From: Planctomycetota bacterium
GTDB lineage: Bacteria > Planctomycetota > PUPC01 > JACPCR01
Direction: 5' to 3'
Length of the DNA stretch: 10,071 nt
NCBI GenBank assembly: GCA_030740295.1
Contig: JASLXP010000997.1
Coordinates: forward strand, 1-10,071
Numbering within the stretch: the stretch's first letter is position 1; the number at the start of each line of letters is the position of its first letter. This document shows positions 1 through 6,598 of this stretch, piece after piece. The notes under the pieces were generated by a model that made no database searches, was not told the origin of the DNA, and saw nothing but the letters and a program-made list of their open reading frames with translations. The position numbers and the translations under genes were made by a program.

Positions 1-2
1 AC

Positions 3-3000
3 GCCATCCATGCGCGGTTCGGGGCCGGCGGGGAACAGGTTCAGGATCTCACCCAGAACGAGTACACCCTGGCGCTGGTGGTCTTCACGCTGCCCCTGAT
101 GTTCATTTCCCTGCCCGCCGCAGTCTTCTCAGACCGTTTCAGCAAACGCACGATCATCATCGCGATGAAGGCTGTCGAGATCGTGATCATGTCCCTTGCC
201 GCGCTGACCCTCTGGCGATACGCGCAGGCTGTAGCGCCCTATATTGGCACGGACGGGGACCCGGAGCGCTTCTATGAGATGAGCAAACTGACGCTCGTGC
301 CTGCGCTGGTGGTGCTCGGATTCATGGGCGTCCAGTCGGCCGTATTCAGCCCGGCGAAGTACGGCATCCTGCCGGAGATCCTGCCTCACGAAAAACTGGC
401 CGAAGGCAACGGCGTTCTCGAATTACTTTCATTTCTCGCCATCATCGTCGGCACCGGCCTGGGCGGCGTCTTTCTCCAGCTTGCCGGCCACAAAACATGG
501 CTATCCGTGCTGCCGCTGGTCTTTCTTTCATGCGTTGGTTTCTTTGCTGCCTTCTTCGTGCCGCAGGTACCCGCAGCGAACACCAGCGGCGAAACAAAAC
601 GGGTGCTGCGCGAGGCATGGCAGATTGCCCATCAGGATCGAAAGCTCTGGCTGACCATCATTGGACTCACTGCCTACTGGGCCCTGGCCAGCCTGCTCGG
701 GCAGGACATCATGGTCTATTCAAAATCCGACGACTACCTCGGGCTCAGCGATTCCATGGCTGCCTGGCCTTTAACCGCGTTTGCCATCGGCGCGGGCGCC
801 GGCAGCGTCCTCGCGGGGAAGATGTCCGCGGGCAAGATCGAGATCGGGCTGATACCCATGGGCGCGCTTGGGCTGGGTATTTTTACCTTGTTATTGGGCG
901 GTTTCGCACCGGGTCTCTATGGCACGCTGATCTTTATGTGTCTGCTGGGCATTTCGAGCGGGCTGGTAGTCGTGCCGCTTCATGCTCTTCTGCAATGGCG
1001 GGCCCCCGCGGAAAAGCGGGGCGCGATTATCGCTGTTTCCAATGTCTTTGTGTTCGGCGGCATTCTGTGCGGATCGCTCGGGGCATTGTTCCTTTCTAAG
1101 ATTGGGCTTTCCGCCCGCGGCATTCTGGTCGGCTCGGCCATCGCCACCTGCCTGTGCACCATCTGGGCCCTCTACATGTTGCCGGAGGCATTTCTCCGTC
1201 TCTGTCTTGTCCTGCTCAAAAGCACGGTTTATCGGGTCCGGATTGTCGGCGTGGAGAACGTCCCCGCAAAAGGAGGCGCGCTGCTTGTGCCGAATCACGT
1301 TACTTTTGCGGATGGGCTGTTCCTCATCACCAGCCTTGACCGGCCGGTCCGGTTTATTGTGGATTCGCACTACTTCCACACGCCGTTCTTCAGGCCGTTC
1401 CTGAAAGTCCTGGGAGCGATCCCGATTTCCGCGTCCGGCGGCCCTCGCGTCATCATGAAGGCGCTCAAGGATGCCGGCTCCTATCTTGATGAAGGGGAGA
1501 TCGTCTGCATCTTTGCCGAAGGGCAGCTCAGTCGAAACGGTCTCCTGCAGTCCTTTCGCCGCGGCTTTGAATTCATAGCCAAGGGCCGTGACGTGCCCAT
1601 CATCCCCGTTCATCTTGACCGGCTTTGGGGCAGCATCTTCAGCCGCGAGCGGGGCCGATACATTACAAAGATGCCGCGGCGATTACCTTACCCGGTGACC
1701 ATTTCATACGGCGAGCCACTGCCTTCGAAAACCAAGGGCGCGGTAGTGAGGCGCGCCGTTCAGGAACTGGCCCAGATGGCATGGGAATACCGGCGGCCGG
1801 ATTTGAAGCCGCTTCACCGGTCTTTCATAAGTGAGGCGCGTAAGCATCCTTTCTCGTACGCATTTGCTGATGCCACGCAGCCGCGAGTGAAACGAATAAA
1901 AGCCCTTTCCGGCGCCATCGCGATCGCAAGGGCCATGCTGCAAACATGGGCCGAGGAGAAACACATCGGCATTCTGCTGCCACCCTCGGTCGGCGCAGGC
2001 CTCGTGAACATCGCCGCTTCGATGACCGGCAAGCCGAGCGTGAATCTTAACTACACCGCCGGCCCCGCTGGTATCGAATCATCGGCAAAACAGGCGGAGC
2101 TCAAGACGGTCGTGACGAGCCGAGAGTTCCTCGACAAAGCGAAAATGGACTTGCCTGAAGACCTCGAGCCCATCTGGCTCGAAGAGATCGTGAGCGACCT
2201 CGAGTTTGGTGACAAGTTCCTCGCATTTACGATGGCATCGTTTGCGCCTGCCAGGTGGATCGAGCGGGCCTGCGGCGCAGAGCGTTCCGCTCGGATCGAT
2301 GATGTGGCCACGATTATTTTCAGCAGCGGAAGCACCGGCGAGCCCAAGGGCGTCATGCTCACTCATTACAGCATCGCTTCAAATGTCGAGGCAACATCGC
2401 AAGTATTCCAGGTGGATTGCAAGGACAGCCTGCTCGGCATCCTGCCGTTGTTTCATTCCTTCGGGTATATGTCGCTCTGGTTTGCGGCCAACAACAGCAT
2501 GGGGGTTGTATTCCATCCCAACCCGCTGGATGCTGCGGGCATTGGGGAGCTGATCCAGAATTACGACATCACGATTCTGCTGGCTACGCCCACGTTCCTG
2601 CAGCTCTACCTCAAGCGTTGCACAGCTTCGCAATTCGGCTCGCTGCGCATCGTGCTCGCCGGCGCGGAGAAGCTCAACGAACGCCTCCTCAACGCGTTCG
2701 AGGACCACTTCGGCATCCGCCCCCTCGAAGGCTACGGCACGACCGAATGCGCCCCTGTCATTGCTACGAGCACGTTGGACTTCCGTGCGCCAGGTTTCTT
2801 CCAGCCTGGCTCGCGAAGGGGCTATGTGGGCCAGCCTCTGCCGGGCGTTGCAGTGAGAATTGTCGACCCGGAGACCCGAGAAGTCCTGCCGCCCGGTACC
2901 GAGGGCATGCTGCTCGTCAATGGCCCAAACATCATGAAGGGCTACCTCGGCAAAGATGAACTGACCGCCGAAGCCATTCAGGACGGCTGGTACACGACCG

Positions 3001-3380
3001 GCGATATCGGCCTTCTTGATGAAGACGGCTTTCTGAAAATCACCGACCGTCTCTCCCGTTTCTCGAAGATCGGCGGCGAGATGGTGCCCCATGGCCGCGT
3101 CGAGGAGGCGCTCCAGGAAGCCGCCGAAGCCGACCAGCAGGTCTTTGCCGTCACCTCCATCTCTGATGATCAGAAAGGCGAAAGGCTCGCCGTCCTCTGC
3201 ACCATCAAAGAGGAAGAGATCGCAGTAGTCGTCGAGCGATTAAAGGCCACCGGACTGCCAAATCTTTTCATACCGAGAGAGAATCAGTTCCTGAAAGTTG
3301 AAGAACTACCCTTGCTCGGCACCGGCAAACTGGATCTGAGGCAAGTGAAGAAAGTGGCAGAAGAAATGGCTGATTCCTGA
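3..3380 (+). CDS. aas: LplT-PlsC-acyl-ACP synthetase fusion (Aas-type lysophospholipid acyltransferase), 5' partial
   Basis: This enzyme should import lysophospholipid across the inner membrane and re-acylate it with an acyl group that it activates itself. The frame is open from the left window edge, so the true start and first transmembrane helix are missing. Numbering from the codon at position 3 gives 1125 visible residues. Residues 1 to about 395 are a major facilitator transporter with many hydrophobic helices and a motif A-like DRFSKR at 44-49. Residues about 400-600 are a PlsC-type acyltransferase with the HX4D pair H432/D437 (NHVTFADG) and the FAEG block at 504-507. Residues about 635-1125 are an AMP-forming acyl-activating domain: P-loop SSGSTGEPKG at 774-783, GYGTTE at 910-915, D1001 of the TGD motif, R1016, and the C-terminal catalytic lysine K1109 in GTGKLD. 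In E. coli LplT and Aas are separate proteins, and natural fusions are known. All key residues seen are intact. Confidence 0.92.
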   Translation, partial: AIHARFGAGGEQVQDLTQNEYTLALVVFTLPLMFISLPAAVFSDRFSKRTIIIAMKAVEIVIMSLAALTLWRYAQAVAPYIGTDGDPERFYEMSKLTLVPALVVLGFMGVQSAVFSPAKYGILPEILPHEKLAEGNGVLELLSFLAIIVGTGLGGVFLQLAGHKTWLSVLPLVFLSCVGFFAAFFVPQVPAANTSGETKRVLREAWQIAHQDRKLWLTIIGLTAYWALASLLGQDIMVYSKSDDYLGLSDSMAAWPLTAFAIGAGAGSVLAGKMSAGKIEIGLIPMGALGLGIFTLLLGGFAPGLYGTLIFMCLLGISSGLVVVPLHALLQWRAPAEKRGAIIAVSNVFVFGGILCGSLGALFLSKIGLSARGILVGSAIATCLCTIWALYMLPEAFLRLCLVLLKSTVYRVRIVGVENVPAKGGALLVPNHVTFADGLFLITSLDRPVRFIVDSHYFHTPFFRPFLKVLGAIPISASGGPRVIMKALKDAGSYLDEGEIVCIFAEGQLSRNGLLQSFRRGFEFIAKGRDVPIIPVHLDRLWGSIFSRERGRYITKMPRRLPYPVTISYGEPLPSKTKGAVVRRAVQELAQMAWEYRRPDLKPLHRSFISEARKHPFSYAFADATQPRVKRIKALSGAIAIARAMLQTWAEEKHIGILLPPSVGAGLVNIAASMTGKPSVNLNYTAGPAGIESSAKQAELKTVVTSREFLDKAKMDLPEDLEPIWLEEIVSDLEFGDKFLAFTMASFAPARWIERACGAERSARIDDVATIIFSSGSTGEPKGVMLTHYSIASNVEATSQVFQVDCKDSLLGILPLFHSFGYMSLWFAANNSMGVVFHPNPLDAAGIGELIQNYDITILLATPTFLQLYLKRCTASQFGSLRIVLAGAEKLNERLLNAFEDHFGIRPLEGYGTTECAPVIATSTLDFRAPGFFQPGSRRGYVGQPLPGVAVRIVDPETREVLPPGTEGMLLVNGPNIMKGYLGKDELTAEAIQDGWYTTGDIGLLDEDGFLKITDRLSRFSKIGGEMVPHGRVEEALQEAAEADQQVFAVTSISDDQKGERLAVLCTIKEEEIAVVVERLKATGLPNLFIPRENQFLKVEELPLLGTGKLDLRQVKKVAEEMADS

Positions 3381-3402
3381 CCGGATGAGTCACGCCGCAG
3401 CT

Positions 3403-3460
3403 CTCTTTCAAGATTCCTACATTCCGCTCTTCCATCATGAGCTTCCAATTCTGCGATTCC
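3403..3460. repeat. Degenerate TTCC-rich repeat tract at the PhyH gene start
   Basis: TTCC recurs at 3414, 3422 and 3430 with exact 8-base spacing, then at 3443 and 3457 with looser spacing. Its reverse complement (GGAA every eight bases) resembles the 8 bp TGGARTRW tract at 8759-8798, so it may be a decayed copy of the same family. It covers the end of the intergenic gap and the first codons of the oxygenase gene. Confidence 0.45.
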
Positions 3461-4207
3461 ATGATTCAGCAGTATCGAACCGAAGGCTACGCCGTCTTCA
3501 GGCAGATACTGCCACCGTCTCTGATTTCCGATCTGCGCAAGGCCTGTGCCCGCGTTCCTGAGCTCGCCCGCGAAAAGAGCGGGCCCCAAGCGCAACGACT
3601 TCAGCCGATCGCCAGCTACGATATCGACCTCAAGCCTTTCAAGGATTACGCCGAACTGCCGGATCTGGTAGATGCCATCGCGAGAATCCTCACTCCCCGG
3701 CACAGAATCGGTACCGAGTTTAATCGAACGGGTATCCTCATCGAGCCCGCCGAAAGGCCCGGCTGGACGACCTGGCATCGAGACATCACTGAAGAGTCCA
3801 ACGTGCCGGATGTAGAAGAATTCCGTCGCATTGATGGCGACCCGCTCTGGTTCAATCAGATCAACTGCCCGCTTTACGAAGACAACTGCACGTGGTACGT
3901 CCCGGGCAGCCATCTCCGTGAAAACTTCACCGAAGAAGTTGAAGCTGCCAACGCACCCCGTCCACCTGAGGACACATCCTATGAAGAACTCGAACGCGCG
4001 GGTGTCCAATATGCGCAGAGCATGCCGAGAGCGGTACGCCTGAGCATGGACGCCGGCGACTTTGCTCTGTACCACCCCAACGCCTGGCACATTGGCAACT
4101 ACCTGCCCGACCGCAAGAGAATCACCATCCACGATTTCGCGCCATCGCCAGAGCTGCTCGACTGGTACCGGAGATGGAATGAGAAGCGGGCCTCTGCGAA
4201 GGAATGA
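3437..4207 (+). CDS. Phytanoyl-CoA dioxygenase (PhyH) family oxygenase
   Basis: A 256-residue soluble protein of the Fe(II)/2-oxoglutarate-dependent PhyH family, which hydroxylates small organic substrates. It opens with the family signature YRTEGYAVF at residues 13-21. The iron-binding HXD is H114/D116 in WHRD, the core strand region NQINCPLYEDNCTWYVPGSHL lies near 140-160, and the distal histidine is probably H218, followed by R226/R228 for 2-oxoglutarate. The length is usual for the family. The substrate cannot be read from sequence. The ATG at 3437 is preferred because it gives about twelve residues before the first tyrosine, as in relatives; the ATG at 3461 is an alternative. Neither has a convincing ribosome binding site, and both lie in a TTCC-rich repetitive tract. 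The gene follows the lipid enzyme by 56 bp on the same strand, so co-transcription is possible. It ends 12 bp from the convergent RraA-like gene. Confidence 0.85.
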   Translation: MSFQFCDSMIQQYRTEGYAVFRQILPPSLISDLRKACARVPELAREKSGPQAQRLQPIASYDIDLKPFKDYAELPDLVDAIARILTPRHRIGTEFNRTGILIEPAERPGWTTWHRDITEESNVPDVEEFRRIDGDPLWFNQINCPLYEDNCTWYVPGSHLRENFTEEVEAANAPRPPEDTSYEELERAGVQYAQSMPRAVRLSMDAGDFALYHPNAWHIGNYLPDRKRITIHDFAPSPELLDWYRRWNEKRASAKE

Positions 4208-4219
4208 GGCGATTATTTG

Positions 4220-5122
4220 TCACAAACGAACGTCGCTGGCATGCCCCTTGTCTGCCTGTTTGCGCGCTCCTTCCATTTCATTGTCCCACGTGAGATGGTG
4301 ATACTCCTTCGGCGCATCGTTCTTGAACCAGTCCATGAAGTCTTCCCAGATAGCCACTGTCCAGCCTGCGTCGATCTGGGCCGTGCTGTAGATCCCGTTC
4401 CTGACGCGGCCAAGACCGAAGAGGTCGCGGATATATCCCTTTTCACCATTGATGACGCTTGATTCAGCCAGGTGCGGCGGAATGAAGAGTACCCCGGATG
4501 AAGTTCCAAGCACAACGTCACCGGGCATGCAGATGGCCTTGCCAATGCGGCATGGGACGTTCATGCCAACCATGGAGACATCGCCGATTCCGGTCGGGTC
4601 ATTGCCTCGATGAAAAATCTGGATGTTGTCGATTTCCTCGATCTGTTGCAGGTCGCGAACGCCTCCCCAGATGACGGCGCCCCCGCGTTTGGTGCGGGCA
4701 GCAATCGCGGTCGAGAGGTTCCCGCCGACATACGTGCCCTGGAAAACCTTGTCGAACATGTCCACCACCACCACGTCATCCTCTTCCAGCGAGTCAATGA
4801 CCCACTGGTTGAAGTATCCCTTTCGGCCTTCGTTCTCATGTCCGTGTTTCAGCAGACATTCATGAAGATCGGGACGCTGCGGCACCATGACCGCTGTCAC
4901 AGCCCTGCCCACCAGAATCCTGCCCGGATGCGTTACCTTGAAGTCGGCCTGGAATTGATATCTGTACCCTTTCGTCCAGACACCGCTCCATGCCTCTTCA
5001 GTCGTGAGCCGTGCTATTCGGCGCAGGAGCTCCGTCGGCACCTTCGGTCGTCCGTTGGGAAACCGCTCCCCTTCCCAGAGCGGCGTGAGTTGGATGATGT
5101 CGTCTCTGCTGTCGAACTGCAT
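4220..5122 (-). CDS. RraA family protein (HMG/CHA aldolase-like)
   Basis: A 300-residue RraA-fold protein. Family members include 4-hydroxy-4-methyl-2-oxoglutarate/oxaloacetate aldolases, which cleave keto-acids with a divalent metal, and the RNase E inhibitor RraA. The glycine loop GGNLSTAIAAR is at 133-143, and the substrate- and metal-binding pair R156/D157 lies in GGVRD, so an aldolase-type active site is plausible. The conserved PGDVVLG...GVLFIPP strand pair is at 200-216. The family is usually about 210-230 residues; here an N-terminal segment of about 50 residues and a C-terminal tail rich in aromatic and charged residues (about 240-300) are extra. The frame extends upstream to 5269, but the ATG at 5122 is chosen because AAAGGAGG sits a few bases before it and the upstream residues look non-family. 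The gene is divergent from the amidohydrolase. The reaction is inferred from family only. Confidence 0.85.
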   Translation of the reverse strand: MQFDSRDDIIQLTPLWEGERFPNGRPKVPTELLRRIARLTTEEAWSGVWTKGYRYQFQADFKVTHPGRILVGRAVTAVMVPQRPDLHECLLKHGHENEGRKGYFNQWVIDSLEEDDVVVVDMFDKVFQGTYVGGNLSTAIAARTKRGGAVIWGGVRDLQQIEEIDNIQIFHRGNDPTGIGDVSMVGMNVPCRIGKAICMPGDVVLGTSSGVLFIPPHLAESSVINGEKGYIRDLFGLGRVRNGIYSTAQIDAGWTVAIWEDFMDWFKNDAPKEYHHLTWDNEMEGARKQADKGHASDVRL

Positions 5123-5135
5123 GATTCCTCCTTTG
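5123..5135 (-). promoter_or_regulatory. Strong Shine-Dalgarno sequence of the RraA-like gene
   Basis: Read on the minus strand, AAAGGAGG is followed by AATC and then the ATG at 5122. This fixes the start of the RraA-like gene and removes the 49-residue upstream extension that the open frame would allow. It is the only strong ribosome binding site seen at a gene start in this window. Confidence 0.85.
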
Positions 5136-5292
5136 GGGATTGGCGTCTTTGCTCTGGGGCCAGACTCTAAAACAAAGGCTCTCGTTCGGATAGCTGAAAA
5201 GGGAGATCGGAATTCCATGAGAGCATCCCGGGAATGTGGACAATACTCGCTGACTGATGTCGACGGCATCTTTTATCCGCGTGAGACAAATC
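5123..5292. promoter_or_regulatory. Shared upstream region of the divergent RraA-like and amidohydrolase genes
   Basis: This 170 bp gap separates two genes that point away from each other, so it must contain the promoter of at least one. I could not identify a convincing -35/-10 pair on either strand. Two short palindromes, GGAATTCC (5209-5216) and TCCCGGGA (5226-5233), lie ten bases apart near the middle; they could be operator halves or chance. The region is somewhat less G+C-rich than the flanking genes. The regulatory role is inferred from gene orientation. Confidence 0.4.
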
Positions 5293-6429
5293 ATGGAACC
5301 TGAATTCGAACTCCTGCTCCGGGGCGGACACGTCATCGATCCAAAGAACCAGAGCAATGGCCCGGCGGATGTTGCAGTCAATTCAGGAAAAATCGCGGAG
5401 GTATCGGATTCCATCGAAGCGGGCCGAACTGCAAAAGTGGTGGACGTCAGCGGGCTTTACGTCGTACCCGGGCTGATCGACATTCATGTCCACGTGTATG
5501 GTTACGATGGCTGGCTGTTCCCCGATCAGCATGCACTGCCCAACGGAGTGACGACGGTCGTCGATGCGGGTGGGGCAGGATGGAAGGATTTCGAAGATTT
5601 CAAAACGACGATCATCGATCGGTCGATCTCCCGGGTGCTGGCGTTCATCAACATTGTCGGTGCCGGCATGGTCGGCCGGCCGGAGCAGGATACGAACGAG
5701 ATGGAGGTCGAGCCATGCGCGGAGATGGTTCGCCGTTACCCGGAACAGGCGGTCGGAATAAAATCGGCACATTTCGGAGGGCCGGGTTGGGAATCCGCAG
5801 GCGGCGCTATCGAGGCGGCCCGGCTCAGCGATTCGATTGCGATGATCGATTTTGCTCCCAAGCCGACTCGCTCCTACCAGGAGCTTCTCGAGCGGCTGAG
5901 TCCGGGCGATATGCACACTCATCTGTATGCAGGCCACATTCCGTTGCTGGATGAGAACCAGGTGGTGAATGATTACGTTCGTGAAGCTCGCGCGCGTGGC
6001 GTGGTTTTCGATACCGGCCACGGAAACTTGAGCTTTCTTTTCAGGAACGCCATACCCGCGATGGCGCAGGACTTCCCACCGGACACGATCAGTACCGACC
6101 TCCATAAGTCCAGCCGAATGGTCGATACAACCATGCCGGTCACCATGTCTAAGTTTCTGGCCTTAGGGATGCCGCTCGAAGAAGTGATCGATCGTTCCAC
6201 ACACATTCCTGCCGAGGCCATTCGAAGGCCTGAGCTGGGCCATCTCAGCGTCGGAGCGGAGGCGGACATTGCAGTGCTCGAGCGGCGGGAGGGTGATTTC
6301 GGATTTGTCGATTCAGCCCGGACGCGGCAGGCGGGCACGCAAAAGCTGGAATGCCAGATGACGTTGCGTGCAGGGGAGATTGTGTGGGACAGGGGCGGGA
6401 ATAGTTATCCCGATTGGTCAGAGGGATAG
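5293..6429 (+). CDS. Cyclic amidohydrolase family metallohydrolase (dihydroorotase/deacetylase-like)
   Basis: A 378-residue member of the amidohydrolase superfamily, which hydrolyses amide or ester bonds with one or two active-site metals. It has the usual N-terminal strand (LLLRGGHVIDP, 7-17), then the metal-binding HXH as H65/H67 in GLIDIHVHVY. K157 in GIKSAHFGG fits the position of the carboxylated lysine. H210 (HTHLY), H243 (DTGHG) and D269 (STDLH) complete the expected metal set. The C-terminus carries the typical GHLSVGAEADIAVLE block. This arrangement resembles the amidohydrolase/deacetylase branch near dihydroorotases; the substrate is unknown. An in-frame ATG at 5257 would add twelve residues, but the ATG at 5293 gives the family-like beginning. 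Neither start has a clear Shine-Dalgarno sequence. Divergence from the RraA-like gene suggests a shared pathway, for example release of an acyl or keto-acid moiety that the RraA protein then processes; this is inference. Confidence 0.86.
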   Translation: MEPEFELLLRGGHVIDPKNQSNGPADVAVNSGKIAEVSDSIEAGRTAKVVDVSGLYVVPGLIDIHVHVYGYDGWLFPDQHALPNGVTTVVDAGGAGWKDFEDFKTTIIDRSISRVLAFINIVGAGMVGRPEQDTNEMEVEPCAEMVRRYPEQAVGIKSAHFGGPGWESAGGAIEAARLSDSIAMIDFAPKPTRSYQELLERLSPGDMHTHLYAGHIPLLDENQVVNDYVREARARGVVFDTGHGNLSFLFRNAIPAMAQDFPPDTISTDLHKSSRMVDTTMPVTMSKFLALGMPLEEVIDRSTHIPAEAIRRPELGHLSVGAEADIAVLERREGDFGFVDSARTRQAGTQKLECQMTLRAGEIVWDRGGNSYPDWSEG

Positions 6430-6442
6430 ACCGTAGGGCTTA

Positions 6443-6559
6443 AGATGGACAGGCGAATGGGGACAGACGAATAGAAGAAAGAATTCTGAATTTCTGATTC
6501 GGAAGGACAGGCGAATGAGGACAGACGAATAGAAGAAAAAAACTCTGAATCTCTAATCT
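6443..6559. repeat. Two direct copies of a ~58 bp intergenic repeat
   Basis: Copy 1 (6443-6500) and copy 2 (6501-6559) are adjacent and almost identical over a 34-base central block that ends in AGAAGAAA. Their tails (TTCTGAATTTCTGATTC-like) diverge, with a one-base slip in an A run. Inside each copy the 12-mer GGACAGRCGAAT occurs twice, 14 bases apart: the G form first (6447, 6505), then the A form (6461, 6519). The tract lies between the ends of two convergent genes and encodes no plausible protein. Confidence 0.9.
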
Positions 6560-6586
6560 AATTCGTCTGTCCACATTCGCCTGTCC
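6505..6586. repeat. 26 bp inverted repeat with 30-base loop between convergent genes
   Basis: The left arm (6505-6530) and right arm (6561-6586) are reverse complements over 26 bases except for one central position, so a long hairpin is possible on both strands with a 30-base loop (6531-6560). Each arm contains two spaced GGACAGRCGAAT units, giving six copies of the 12-mer in the gap: four forward and two inverted. The flanking AAGAAA / TTTCTT sequence is also partly mirrored. Because it sits between the amidohydrolase stop (6429) and the BatA/vWA stop (6599), it could act as a bidirectional terminator or mRNA 3' stabiliser. It has no classical U-tract right after the stem. Confidence 0.8.
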
Positions 6587-6598
6587 ATTTCTTCTCAC

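Noticed and set aside
891..1613. Minus-strand open frame of 240 codons inside the lipid enzyme gene
   Set aside because: Fully antisense to conserved transporter and acyltransferase sequence, with a composition typical of shadow frames.
2379..3092. Minus-strand open frame of 237 codons inside the acyl-activating domain
   Set aside because: Antisense to conserved AMP-binding motifs; no family resemblance.
3284..4132. Open frame of 282 codons on the minus strand across the PhyH-like gene
   Set aside because: It is antisense to a well-supported oxygenase and its translation has no recognisable domain; it is a shadow of a G+C-rich coding region.
4208..4230. Small palindrome TTTGTCACAAA near the convergent stops as a terminator
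   Set aside because: The stem is five base pairs with a one-base loop and no U-tract; too weak to call.
5123..5269. N-terminal extension of the RraA-like protein to an ATG at 5269
   Set aside because: The strong AAAGGAGG before the ATG at 5122 and the non-family character of the 49 extra residues favour the shorter protein.
6443..6586. CRISPR array
   Set aside because: There are only two adjacent direct copies plus one inverted copy, with no regular unique spacers and no cas gene nearby.
6430..6598. Insertion sequence or MITE with terminal inverted repeats
   Set aside because: No target-site duplication or transposase is seen, and the inverted arms are built of smaller repeated units.
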